A stretch of DNA of 64,000 bases, taken from the NCBI GenBank assembly GCA_964291475.2, contig OZ220069.1, forward strand, positions 45,302-109,301, in the 5' to 3' direction. Positions within the stretch are counted from its first letter, which is position 1, and each line of letters opens with the position of its first letter. The translations under genes were made by a program, and so were the position numbers. The stretch comes from DAOUKH01 sp964291475 (GTDB taxonomy: Bacteria; Chloroflexota; Dehalococcoidia; SHYB01). The notes beneath the pieces are model-generated. The model was not told where the DNA came from and made no database searches. It saw nothing but the letters and a program-made list of their open reading frames with translations. This document shows, piece by piece, positions 17,294-25,454 of this stretch.

Positions 17294-18196
17294 ATGGGCC
17301 ATCTGGGTAGACTCCTGACCGCCATGGTGACCCCCTTCGATGCGGAGGGCCGCGTCGACTATGAGCGCGCGAAGGAGCTTGCGTCGGCGCTGCTGGCCTC
17401 CGGCAGCGACGGCCTGATCGTCTCCGGCACCACCGGCGAGTCGCCCACGCTCACGCGCGACGAGAAGCTGCGCCTCTTCCAGGAGATCAAGGCCGTGGCC
17501 GGCGACGCCACGATCGTCGCGGGGACGGGCGACAACGAGACCGCGTTCAGCATCGAGATGACCCGCGAGGCCGCACGCATCGGCGTCGACGCCGCGCTCC
17601 TCGTGGTGCCTTACTACAACAAGCCCACCCAAGAGGGCCTCTACCAGCACTTCAAGGCCATCGCCGATAGCGTTTCGATTCCCTGCATGCTCTACAACGT
17701 GCCCAGCCGGACCGTCGTGAACCTGAGCGCGGCGACCGCGCTCCGGCTGAGCGCCGTCCCCAACATCGTCGGCGTCAAAGAGGCCAGCGGCGACCTCGAC
17801 CAGATCGGCGAGATCATCGACGGCGCGCCGGACGATTTCTTGGTCTGGAGCGGCAACGACAACGACTTCCTTCCCATCCTCGTGCGCGGCGGGTACGGCG
17901 TCGTCTCCGTCGCCTCCCACCTCGTGGGCAAGCAGATGCGCGAGATGATGGAGCTCCAGATCGGCGGCGACTCCGCGCGGGCCGAGGCGATACACAACCA
18001 CCTGATGCCGGTCTTCCGCGACCTGTTCGTGGTCTCCAACCCGATTCCGGTCAAGTACGCCTTGAACCAGGTGGGGTTCTCCGTCGGCGGCTTCCGGCTG
18101 CCGCTCACCGAGCCCGACGAGGAATCGGCGCGCATCATCATGGAGTCGGTGCGCGGCGTCTCGCTCGACCTGCCGCTTGCCGCGGCGGCGTCGTAG
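17294..18196 (+). CDS. dapA: 4-hydroxy-tetrahydrodipicolinate synthase
   Basis: 300 residues from ATG 17294; GGAGGA lies 4 nt upstream, which favours it over the in-frame GTG at 17282. It is a (beta/alpha)8 lyase. The catalytic triad residues are visible: the TT pair in SGTTGESPTL, Tyr134 in YNVPSRT and the Schiff-base Lys162 in GVKEASGD. It condenses pyruvate with aspartate semialdehyde, the first committed step to lysine and DAP. It is the last gene of the dapB-asd-dapA cluster. Confidence 0.96.
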   Translation: MGHLGRLLTAMVTPFDAEGRVDYERAKELASALLASGSDGLIVSGTTGESPTLTRDEKLRLFQEIKAVAGDATIVAGTGDNETAFSIEMTREAARIGVDAALLVVPYYNKPTQEGLYQHFKAIADSVSIPCMLYNVPSRTVVNLSAATALRLSAVPNIVGVKEASGDLDQIGEIIDGAPDDFLVWSGNDNDFLPILVRGGYGVVSVASHLVGKQMREMMELQIGGDSARAEAIHNHLMPVFRDLFVVSNPIPVKYALNQVGFSVGGFRLPLTEPDEESARIIMESVRGVSLDLPLAAAAS

Positions 18197-18202
18197 CCCG
18201 GC

Positions 18203-19477
18203 CTAGAGGCCGCGGACGATCGTCTCGTCGCGGTGGGGGCCCACCGAGACGATGCCCATGGGGCAGCCGAGTAGCTCTTCCAGCCGGCGGATATAGTCCC
18301 GCGCCGCCTCCGGCAAGTCGCTGAAGGCGCGGGCCTCCGTCGTGGGCGACTGCCAGCCCGGCAGCATTTCGACGACCGGCTCGCAGACTTCGAGCTCGGC
18401 CCGCGTCGAGGGGAACTCCGTGGTCGCGCCGTTAGGCGTGCGGTAGGCGGTGCAGACGCCGATAGCGGGGAGGTCGTCGAGGACGTCGAGGCGGGTGACC
18501 GCCCCTTCCGTCAGACCGTTGAGGCGCGTGCTGTAGCGCCCGGCGACGGCGTCGAACCAGCCGACACGGCGGGCCCGGCCCGTCGTCACGCCGAACTCGC
18601 TGGCCTTTTGGCGGATGGCCTCGCCGACGTCGTCGGTCAGCTCGGTCGGCATGGGGCCTGCGCCGACGCGGGTGGTGTAGGCCTTGAAGACGCCGAGGAT
18701 GCGGTCGAGGGCCTGGGGGCGCAGCCCGGAGCCGATGAAGACGCCGCCGGCGGTGGTCGTCGAGGCGGTGACGAAGGGGTAGGTGCCGAAATCGACGTCG
18801 AGCAGGGTGCCCTGCGCGCCTTCGAAGAGCACGGTCCGGCCGGCGTCTACCGCGTCGTTCACCAAGCCCTCGATGGGCTGAATCGTCTCGCCGAGGGCCT
18901 CGGCGTAGCAGAGGCATTCCCGCAGGGCCTCGTGGAAGTCGATGGGGTCGGCGCCGTAGGCCTTGAGCAGCACGTTCTTGGTCTCGACGATGTCGCCGAG
19001 GCGGGCTTCGAGCTCGGAGCGATGGAGCAGGTCGCCGGCCCGGAGGCCGATGCGGGCGGCCTTGTCGGCGTAGAGGGGGCCGATGCCCCGCTTGGTGGTG
19101 CCGATTGCGCCGTCGCCGCGCACGCGTTCCTCGATGCCGTCGAGGCGCGGGTGGTGGGAGAGGACCACGTGGGCCTTGTCGCTGATCCGAAGGCGGCCGA
19201 GGTCGACGCCGGCGTTGCGGAGGCTTTCGACCTCGGAGAGGAGGGTGGCGGCGTTGAGGGCGACGCCGTTGCCGATGACGCAGCGGGTGTGCTCGGCGAA
19301 GATGCCCGAGGGCACCATGTGGAGGCCGAACTCGCCCTTGTCGTTGATGACGGTGTGGCCAGCGTTGTCGCCGCCGGAGAAGCGGACGACCATGTCCGCG
19401 TCCTGGGCGAGGAGATCGACGATCTTCCCCTTGCCCTCATCACCCCAGTGGGCGCCGATCACGACGATGGACGGCAT
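18203..19477 (-). CDS. purA: Adenylosuccinate synthetase
   Basis: 424 residues, the usual length, starting at ATG 19477. An upstream in-frame ATG at 19606 would add residues that cross a promoter and a hairpin. Motifs include the P-loop-like GAHWGDEGKGK, the SGGDNAGHTV block, GTTKRGIGP and EGAQGTLLD. It joins IMP and aspartate with GTP in AMP synthesis. It converges on dapA with only 6 nt between the stops. Confidence 0.97.
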   Translation of the reverse strand: MPSIVVIGAHWGDEGKGKIVDLLAQDADMVVRFSGGDNAGHTVINDKGEFGLHMVPSGIFAEHTRCVIGNGVALNAATLLSEVESLRNAGVDLGRLRISDKAHVVLSHHPRLDGIEERVRGDGAIGTTKRGIGPLYADKAARIGLRAGDLLHRSELEARLGDIVETKNVLLKAYGADPIDFHEALRECLCYAEALGETIQPIEGLVNDAVDAGRTVLFEGAQGTLLDVDFGTYPFVTASTTTAGGVFIGSGLRPQALDRILGVFKAYTTRVGAGPMPTELTDDVGEAIRQKASEFGVTTGRARRVGWFDAVAGRYSTRLNGLTEGAVTRLDVLDDLPAIGVCTAYRTPNGATTEFPSTRAELEVCEPVVEMLPGWQSPTTEARAFSDLPEAARDYIRRLEELLGCPMGIVSVGPHRDETIVRGL

Positions 19478-19521
19478 GCGCGCTTCCCCAAGCTGACGCT
19501 CTTCGAGAAGCGCCGCCCTCC

Positions 19522-19530
19522 AGTATAGCA
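19522..19530 (-). promoter_or_regulatory. Extended -10 promoter of purA
   Basis: Read on the minus strand the sequence is TGC-TATACT, an extended -10 element about 45 nt before the purA ATG. It lies between the large hairpin at 19549-19629 and the gene. Confidence 0.5.
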
Positions 19531-19548
19531 AAGGCGGTGCTTTACTCC

Positions 19549-19629
19549 GTTCCACTGCGGGGGCGCCCCTCGTGGAACTCGCCCCGTCCACCCCCGGGGC
19601 GGCCACGAGAGACGCCCCCGCAGCGGAAC
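19549..19629. terminator. Large 27-bp inverted repeat
   Basis: The arms 19549-19575 and 19603-19629 are complementary over 27 bp with three mismatches of the G-U type. The loop can itself pair (GCCCCG with CGGGGC). It stands 11 nt after the stop of the sigma gene and before the purA promoter, both on the minus strand. It may be a strong terminator isolating the two genes, although no T tract follows, or a DNA cruciform. Confidence 0.6.
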
Positions 19630-19640
19630 GCTCCGCCGCC

Positions 19641-20285
19641 CTATGCCGCGAGCAAGCCCCGCATCTTGTGAAGGCCGAGCCGCATCCGCGTCTTGACCGT
19701 TCCCAACGGGGTGCTCAGTTCGGCGGAGATTTCCGACTGCGTGAGCCCTTGGAAGTAGGCCATCATGATCACTTGCTTCTGTGCCGGCGGGAGCCGGTCG
19801 AGCGCCTCGAGGAGCTCCTCGCGGTCGAGCTGGTTGAAGACCGCCTTGGTCACCTCTTCGGAGTCGCCGGAGGGCTCGACGTGGAGGTCGTCGATGTCGA
19901 AGGTTGGGAGGCGGGCGCGGCGCCGCACCTTGCGGAGCTCGTCGATGCACCGGTTGTGGGCGACGCTCATGATCCAGGTGGGGAATGAGCCGCGTTCGCT
20001 GTCGTAGGTGCCGCCCCGGCGCCAGACGGTGAGGAAGACGTCCTGCGCGATTTCCTCGGCCTGGCTCTGGTTGCGCAACATGCGCAGCGCCAGTGAGTAG
20101 ACCCTGCGCCAGTAGCGGTCGTAGATGCGGGCCAGGGCCTCTTTATCGCCCTGCGCGGCGCGCTCCGGCCTGTCCGGCTCCTCCGCGGGGTCTTCCATGG
20201 CCCGCGGGTCGATCGCCGTAACGTTCGGCGGCGTGTCCGGGCCGTCCGGCCTTTCGTCGTTGGAGACCAGCGTTAGTTTCGTCAT
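19641..20285 (-). CDS. ECF RNA polymerase sigma factor
   Basis: 214 residues. Region 2 is recognisable in ARIYDRYWRRVYSLALRML and QAEEIAQDVFLTVWRRG. Region 4 is a helix-turn-helix around LTQSEISAELSTPLGTVKTR. There are about 40 acidic, disordered N-terminal residues. No anti-sigma factor gene follows; the next gene downstream is purA after a large hairpin. It therefore may be controlled at transcription or by a distant anti-sigma factor. The target regulon is not known. Confidence 0.93.
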   Translation of the reverse strand: MTKLTLVSNDERPDGPDTPPNVTAIDPRAMEDPAEEPDRPERAAQGDKEALARIYDRYWRRVYSLALRMLRNQSQAEEIAQDVFLTVWRRGGTYDSERGSFPTWIMSVAHNRCIDELRKVRRRARLPTFDIDDLHVEPSGDSEEVTKAVFNQLDREELLEALDRLPPAQKQVIMMAYFQGLTQSEISAELSTPLGTVKTRMRLGLHKMRGLLAA

Positions 20286-20389
20286 CGCTCGCTCCTTCGT
20301 CCGCGCCGGTGCGCGGTGGCCTCTTGCAAATCAGGCTAGCAGCGCAAAATTAGAAAGACTTTTGACGCGGCAAACGCGACGCGTCCGCG

Positions 20390-20419
20390 TTGACCGGCTT
20401 TTTCCCGACTCGGTACAAT
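20390..20419 (+). promoter_or_regulatory. Promoter of the PHP gene
   Basis: TTGACC (20390-20395), an 18-bp spacer and TACAAT (20414-20419). Transcription would start near 20426, just before GGAGGGG and the TTG start at 20448. Confidence 0.65.
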
Positions 20420-20447
20420 GGCCGCCCGCCTACGGAGGGGAACCCGT

Positions 20448-21143
20448 TTGATCATCGACATGCACATCCACACCGTGAGGGGTGGACCGGACAGCAATCT
20501 CAGCCCTGAAGAACTCGTCTCCGAGGCGCGCCGCCTGGGCTTGGACGGCATCTGCCTCAGCGAGCACGGGGGCGGCTGGGACAAGTGGGACTTCGACAAG
20601 TTCGCCGAGCAGCATCCCGACCTGCTCCTCATCCGGGCGCTCGAAGTCGACACCGAATACGGCCACATCGGCACGGTGGGACTGGACGGCTATCAGAGCG
20701 GCATTCACCGTATCCATCACCTGCGCAAGGTAATCCGGGAATGTGGAGGCTTCATGGTCTCCGTGCACCCGTTTCGCCGGTTTTTCGAGAAGCCGCCGCT
20801 CAACAAGTCGCTGCTCTTCAAGCAGCCCGTGCCGCTGGAGGAGGCGGTGGAGCATCCCGTCTTCGAGCTGACCGACGCGATCGAGGTTGTGAACGGGGCG
20901 TGCACCCCCCGCGAGAACCACTTCGCCCTCGAGGCGGCGAAGCTCTTGGGCAAGCCGTGCACCGGGGGCAGCGACGCGCATTCGACGCACGGGATCGGGA
21001 GCGGCGCCACCGTCTTCGAGCGCCGCATCACCTGTCAGGATGAGCTTCTTGAGGAGCTCCACGCGGGGCGCTATTACCCCACCAACGGCGTGATCCAGGG
21101 GCACTCCGACCCGTTCGAAACTCCGGATGGTCAGCCGGCCTGA
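20448..21143 (+). CDS. PHP-domain metal-dependent phosphoesterase
   Basis: 231 residues from TTG 20448, chosen because GGAGGGG ends 7 nt before it; an ATG at 20418 would overlap the -10 box. The PHP metal-binding motifs are present in order: DMHIHT, SEHGGG, the Glu in LEVDTEYG, SVHPFRR and GGSDAHST. Such proteins hydrolyse phosphomonoesters or nucleotides with a trinuclear metal site; the substrate is unknown. The downstream helicase gene starts inside its last 17 nt. Confidence 0.9.
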   Translation: MIIDMHIHTVRGGPDSNLSPEELVSEARRLGLDGICLSEHGGGWDKWDFDKFAEQHPDLLLIRALEVDTEYGHIGTVGLDGYQSGIHRIHHLRKVIRECGGFMVSVHPFRRFFEKPPLNKSLLFKQPVPLEEAVEHPVFELTDAIEVVNGACTPRENHFALEAAKLLGKPCTGGSDAHSTHGIGSGATVFERRITCQDELLEELHAGRYYPTNGVIQGHSDPFETPDGQPA

Positions 21144-24072
21144 TGTGACGGACGATCCCGGCCATAGCGCGGCGGCCCCGGCGCGGGACGGCGACCAGCC
21201 GGTGCTCGTCGCCATCGACCTCGAAACGACCGGCCTCGAGCCCGGCGTCGACGAGATCATCGAGGTCGGGGCGGTCAAGTTCCGGGGCCGCGAGATTCTC
21301 GGCCGCTTCACCTCCTACGTCGACCCCGGGCGCGGCATCCCCTCCTTCATTCAGCAACTCACGGGCATCTCTCCGGCCGACGTCGAGGGTGCGCCCTCCT
21401 TCGCCGCAATCGCGGGCGACCTCGAAGACTTTCTCGGCGACCACCCCATCGTCGGCCAGCACGTCTCCTTCGACCTCAATTTTCTTGCCCGCCGGGGCCT
21501 GCGCCCGCCGGGGCCTGTGTACGACACGTTCGACCTCGCCTCGGTGCTGCTGCCCACGCGGACCGGCTACTCGCTGCGCGACTTGGCGCGGGACTTCGCC
21601 GTCGGCCATGAGAACCCGCACCGGGCTCAGGACGACGCCGAGGCGGCCATGGGCGTGCTCCTCGGCCTGCTCGACGTGCTGCGTCAACTGCCAGCGCACG
21701 TGCAGGCGGGAATCCGCGCCATCGCCGACCGCAGCGACTGGTCCATGCGCCACCTGCTCAGAGCGGTGATCCCACCGGCGACTCCCACCCTCGGCGCTGC
21801 CGGCGCGGGTGAAGAGATCGGCTTCGAGGGCGTGGACCTCGAAGACCTCATGGAACGCCTCGATGCGGGCCCCGGTCCCATCCCCCGCACCGCTCCCCCG
21901 CTGGGGGAGACCCCTCCTACCGCTCCCCCTCTGGGGGAGACTGAGAGAGGGTCAGGCCGCGCCGCGGCATGGTTCGACGACGGAGGGCCGCTTGCCGGAA
22001 TCCTGCCCGGCTACGAGGCCCGCACGGAGCAGACCGCGATGGCCGAGGCCGTGGCGGGCTCGCTCGACGAAGGAGGGCGCCTGGTCGTCGAGGCCGGCAC
22101 CGGCGTCGGCAAGTCGCTCGCCTACCTGCTGCCCGCCGTCCGCCACGCCGTCGGCAACGGCGAGCGCGTCGTCGTCTCCACCAACACCATCAACCTCCAG
22201 GAACAGCTCCTCACCAAGGACATTCCCGCCGCGCTCGAAACGCTGGGGCGTGCGGGCGAGGTCGAGGACGGCGCGGCCAGGACGGCGCTGCTGAAGGGCC
22301 GCGCCAACTACCTCTGCCTCCGGCGGTGGGCCGCGCTCAGGAACGGCCAGGCGCTCAGCGCCGCCGAAGCCCGGCTGACCGCCAAGGTTCTCGTCTGGCT
22401 GCAAACGACCTCGACCGGCGACCGCAACGAGCTCTCGTTGAGCCCGCAGGACTGGCCTATCTGGAACCGCCTGTCCGCCCAGGGCGCCGAAGGGCAGATT
22501 GGACGCTGCTCCTTCGCCAAACAAGGCCGCTGCTTCTACCAGGCCGCCCGCCGCCGCGCGGAAGGGGCCGACTTGGTCGTCGTCAACCATGCCTTGCTCG
22601 CACTCGGTGCGACGAATGAGAGTCTGCTCCCCGACTACGACCACCTCGTCGTCGACGAGGCGCACAACCTCGAAGAGGTCGTCACCAACCAGTGGGGCTT
22701 CACGGTCAGCGAGGATGCATTCGACCGCGTCATGGAACGCGTTCTCGGCGGCGCGCCGGCGGCGGGGACGGGCGTGGCCACGCCCCTCGACGCCCTCGCC
22801 CGCTCGATCGCCGTCTCCGAGCAGCGCCGCGCCGACTACGCCCAAGTGGTCGAAGACCTGCAGGCGAGCGTTCTGCAGGTGCGGCGCCACCTCACCATGC
22901 TGTTCAAGGCGCTCACCGACTTCGCCACGAAACGCTCCGACAGCGGCGGCGACTATAACGTGTCGCTCCGGCTGACCGGCGCGCTGCGCAACCAGCCGGC
23001 GTGGTCGGCCCTGCAGGCGGAGTGGGAGCAGGCCGACATCGCTCTCGCGGCCCTCGCCCGCGGCATCGATAAGGCGGCGAACCTCGCCACGAGCGCCGTC
23101 GACGGCGAGATTCCCGACAAGGAAGGCCTTTTGCTGGAAGCCCAGGCCGTGGCCGAGCAGCTTGCCGAGCTGCGGGACGGCCTGCGGGCTAGTGTCGCCA
23201 ACCCCGACGAGGGCGGCATCTATTGGATCGAGGTGGGCGCGCGGGACGGGGTGACCCGCCTCCAATCGGCGCCGTTGCACGTCGGCGCGGACCTCAACCA
23301 GCGCCTTTTCGACCACAAGAAGAGCGTGGTCCTCACCAGCGCCACCCTCAGCGTGGGCGGCAGCCTCGGGTACATCGAGGAGCGGCTTTCTCTCGACGGG
23401 CCGAACGAGCTCATGGTCGGCTCGCCGTTCGACTACCCAAGCCGCGTCCTCGGCTTCTTTCCCAAGGACATCCCCGAGCCCAACCGCCCCGGCTACCAGG
23501 CGGCGGTCCACGACGCCATCGCCGAGGCCGCCCGCGCGTCGGGGGGGAGAATGCTCGCCCTCTTCACGTCGCGGGCTTCGCTCAGGACGGCCCGCCGCTT
23601 CCTCCCCGACCTCCTCACCGGCGAAGACATCGCCGTGCTCGCCCAGGGCCAGGACGGCAACCCCGCGCAGCTCGTTCGAAGCCTTCAGTCCGACCCCCGC
23701 GCCATCATCCTTGGCACCGGCAGCTTCTGGGAGGGCGTGGACATTCCCGGCGACGCCCTGAGCGTCCTCGTCATCACCAAGCTGCCCTTCAATGTGCCCA
23801 ACGACCCCGTCTTCGCCGCCCGCTCCCAGCAGTTCGACGCTCCCTTCGAGCAGTACGGCATCCCTCAGGCCGTGCTGCGATTCAAGCAGGGCTTCGGACG
23901 TCTCATCCGCCGCAAGACCGACAAGGGCGTTCTCCTTTGCCTCGACCGCCGCGTGCTGACCAAGGCCTACGGCAAGACGTTCGTCGACTCGATCCCCCGG
24001 TGCACCTTCCGCGCCGGGCCCGTGGGCGACGTGCCCGACGCCGTCGCCGGCTGGCTCGCCGGCGGCGCGTAG
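21127..24072 (+). CDS. dinG: DnaQ-like exonuclease/DinG-type helicase
   Basis: 981 residues. Residues about 25-190 form a DEDD 3'-5' exonuclease (VAIDLETTGLEPG; HVSFDLNFLARR; HRAQDDAEA). Residues about 295-980 are a DinG/XPD-type superfamily 2 helicase with Walker A EAGTGVGKSLAY and the DEAH box VVDEAHNLEE. Three Cys (NYLCLRR, GRCSF, GRCFY) lie where a FeS cluster sits in this family, but I cannot see all four ligands. A role in DNA repair or replication-fork clearance is likely. The linker (residues about 255-275) is encoded by two copies of the dispersed repeat module. The start overlaps the PHP gene by 17 nt. Confidence 0.93.
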   Translation: MVSRPDVTDDPGHSAAAPARDGDQPVLVAIDLETTGLEPGVDEIIEVGAVKFRGREILGRFTSYVDPGRGIPSFIQQLTGISPADVEGAPSFAAIAGDLEDFLGDHPIVGQHVSFDLNFLARRGLRPPGPVYDTFDLASVLLPTRTGYSLRDLARDFAVGHENPHRAQDDAEAAMGVLLGLLDVLRQLPAHVQAGIRAIADRSDWSMRHLLRAVIPPATPTLGAAGAGEEIGFEGVDLEDLMERLDAGPGPIPRTAPPLGETPPTAPPLGETERGSGRAAAWFDDGGPLAGILPGYEARTEQTAMAEAVAGSLDEGGRLVVEAGTGVGKSLAYLLPAVRHAVGNGERVVVSTNTINLQEQLLTKDIPAALETLGRAGEVEDGAARTALLKGRANYLCLRRWAALRNGQALSAAEARLTAKVLVWLQTTSTGDRNELSLSPQDWPIWNRLSAQGAEGQIGRCSFAKQGRCFYQAARRRAEGADLVVVNHALLALGATNESLLPDYDHLVVDEAHNLEEVVTNQWGFTVSEDAFDRVMERVLGGAPAAGTGVATPLDALARSIAVSEQRRADYAQVVEDLQASVLQVRRHLTMLFKALTDFATKRSDSGGDYNVSLRLTGALRNQPAWSALQAEWEQADIALAALARGIDKAANLATSAVDGEIPDKEGLLLEAQAVAEQLAELRDGLRASVANPDEGGIYWIEVGARDGVTRLQSAPLHVGADLNQRLFDHKKSVVLTSATLSVGGSLGYIEERLSLDGPNELMVGSPFDYPSRVLGFFPKDIPEPNRPGYQAAVHDAIAEAARASGGRMLALFTSRASLRTARRFLPDLLTGEDIAVLAQGQDGNPAQLVRSLQSDPRAIILGTGSFWEGVDIPGDALSVLVITKLPFNVPNDPVFAARSQQFDAPFEQYGIPQAVLRFKQGFGRLIRRKTDKGVLLCLDRRVLTKAYGKTFVDSIPRCTFRAGPVGDVPDAVAGWLAGGA
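21889..21951 (+). repeat. Dispersed repeat module inside dinG-like gene
   Basis: Two copies of ACCGCTCCCCC.CTGGGGGAGAC, 30 bp apart, match the intergenic hairpin module including its GAGACTGAGAGAGGG tail. They are read in frame as TAPPLGETPP and TAPPLGETERG in the linker between the exonuclease and helicase domains. Confidence 0.9.
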
Positions 24073-24080
24073 GCCCCGGC

Positions 24081-24926
24081 GTGTTCCTTCCCGCGAACGG
24101 GCCGATCGACCTCGGCCACACGTTGGAATCGGGCCAGACCTTCCGCTGGCGCAGGGACGGCGAGGCCTACGCCGGCATCGTGGGCGGCGACGTCTTCCGC
24201 GTGCGTCCCGCGCCCGGCGGCGTCGAGTTCGACTCCACTCCCACCCCGGCCGAGGCCGCCGCTCCCGTACTCCGTTCCTACCTGCGCCTCGACGACGACC
24301 TCGAACTCTTTTACCGGTTCGCCGCCGGCGATCCCAGGCTCGCCGAGGCCGCCATCGAGTACCGGGGCCTGCGTCTCACCCGTCAGGACCCCTGGGAATG
24401 CCTGGTGGCGTTCGTCATCTCGTCATACTCGAACATCAAGCGCATCACGAAGCACGTCGAGGACATCGCCGCCGCCTTCGGCGACCCGATCGGGGGTGCA
24501 GGTTTCGGGTTGGAGCCGGCCTTCGCCTTTCCCGGTCCGGCGGTGTTGGCCGAGGTCTCCGAGCAGGAGTTCCGGCGCATGGGCCTCGGCTGGCGCGCCA
24601 AGTTCCTCACGAGGACTGCCCGCGCCGTGCTCGACCTGCCCCACGGACTCCTGGCGCTGCGCGGCGCTCCCTACGGCGCGGCCAAGGATGCCCTGCTGGG
24701 CTTCTACGGCGTTGGGGAGAAGGTGGCCGACTGCGTGCTGGCCTTCTCCCTCGACCAGCCCCGCGCCTTCCCGGTCGACGTCTGGGTGCGGCGGGCCGTG
24801 CGGGAGTGGTACTTTGCCGGCGAGTCCCTCACCGACCGCCGTGTCCGCGAATGGGCCGCGGGCTACTTCGGCGATCACGCGGCCTACGCGCAGCAGTACC
24901 TCTTTCACCGCCGGCGGCTGGCGTAA
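24081..24926 (+). CDS. OGG1-like DNA glycosylase (HhH-GPD)
   Basis: 281 residues from GTG 24081, 8 nt after the helicase gene. The N-terminal LGHTLESGQTFRW is typical of the OGG N-terminal domain. The helix-hairpin-helix GVGEKVADC has the catalytic Lys, and PVDVWVRR has the catalytic Asp. It should remove 8-oxoguanine and act as a bifunctional AP lyase. It probably shares a transcript with the PHP and dinG-like genes, a DNA-repair group. Confidence 0.92.
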   Translation: MFLPANGPIDLGHTLESGQTFRWRRDGEAYAGIVGGDVFRVRPAPGGVEFDSTPTPAEAAAPVLRSYLRLDDDLELFYRFAAGDPRLAEAAIEYRGLRLTRQDPWECLVAFVISSYSNIKRITKHVEDIAAAFGDPIGGAGFGLEPAFAFPGPAVLAEVSEQEFRRMGLGWRAKFLTRTARAVLDLPHGLLALRGAPYGAAKDALLGFYGVGEKVADCVLAFSLDQPRAFPVDVWVRRAVREWYFAGESLTDRRVREWAAGYFGDHAAYAQQYLFHRRRLA

Positions 24927-24939
24927 GCCGGCTCAGCGC

Positions 24940-24985
24940 CCTCTCTCAAATCTCCCCCAGAGGGGGAGAGGGAAGACCACCCCAC
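24940..24985. repeat. Dispersed repeat module at 3' end of zinc-ribbon gene
   Basis: The CCCTCTCTCAAATCTCCCCC...GGGGGAGAGG module with its GAAGACCACCCCA tail lies between convergent genes. On the minus strand it encodes the last eleven residues and the stop of the zinc-ribbon protein at 24946-25230. Confidence 0.85.
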
Positions 24986-25230
24986 CCCTCCGCGGCGCAG
25001 GCGTTGCAGACGAAGGCGATGCCGCAGCATTGGAGCGGACTCACCACCTGGCTGCACGCCGATTCGGGCGCGCCCTCGGCCCAGGCGACGTGGACGGCTC
25101 CGCCGCAGATGCGGCAGCTTGAGTCGAGACGCTCGTCGGTGGGGTCGCCGCAGATGCGGCAGGGCTCGCCGCGAAACACCCGCGGGCGCGAGTGGGGCTC
25201 GGTGACCGGGCTGGTCCGCGGCTGCGTCAC
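24946..25230 (-). CDS. Small cysteine-rich zinc-ribbon protein 2
   Basis: 94 residues from GTG 25230, which overlaps the stop of the upstream zinc-ribbon gene (GTGA). Cys pairs CRIC, CRIC and CNAC plus a His (GGAVHVAW) make a treble-clef-like zinc site. The pattern matches the upstream protein, so they are paralogues. The C-terminus GGLPSPPLGEI is entirely encoded by the dispersed repeat, so the original end was probably lost when the repeat arrived. The function is unknown; the link to a CCA-type enzyme hints at RNA. Confidence 0.7.
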   Translation of the reverse strand: MTQPRTSPVTEPHSRPRVFRGEPCRICGDPTDERLDSSCRICGGAVHVAWAEGAPESACSQVVSPLQCCGIAFVCNACAAEGWGGLPSPPLGEI

Positions 25231-25454
25231 GACGTCCGCTCCTCCGTCTCTTGCGGCGTTCCTCCGCAGAGGACGCAGGTGAAGTAGAGGGCCAGCGTCT
25301 GGTCGTCGAGGGCGAATGCGCCGCAGTCCTTGATCTCGAGGCGGGTGTCCCAGGTCAGGTGGAAGGTGCGTCCGCACGAGGAGCAGAAGGCGCTGTGGTC
25401 GGGGTCCATCGCCTCGCTGCAAACTTCGCAGGTGGCCGAAGCGTTGGTCGTCAT
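25227..25454 (-). CDS. Small cysteine-rich zinc-ribbon protein 1
   Basis: 75 residues. CEVC, CSSCGRTFHLTW, a later Cys and CVLC give a treble-clef-like zinc-binding pattern. Its ATG overlaps the stop of the nucleotidyltransferase gene (ATGA), and its own stop overlaps the next zinc-ribbon gene (GTGA). All three are therefore likely made in fixed ratio. No named family is recognised. Confidence 0.75.
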   Translation of the reverse strand: MTTNASATCEVCSEAMDPDHSAFCSSCGRTFHLTWDTRLEIKDCGAFALDDQTLALYFTCVLCGGTPQETEERTS

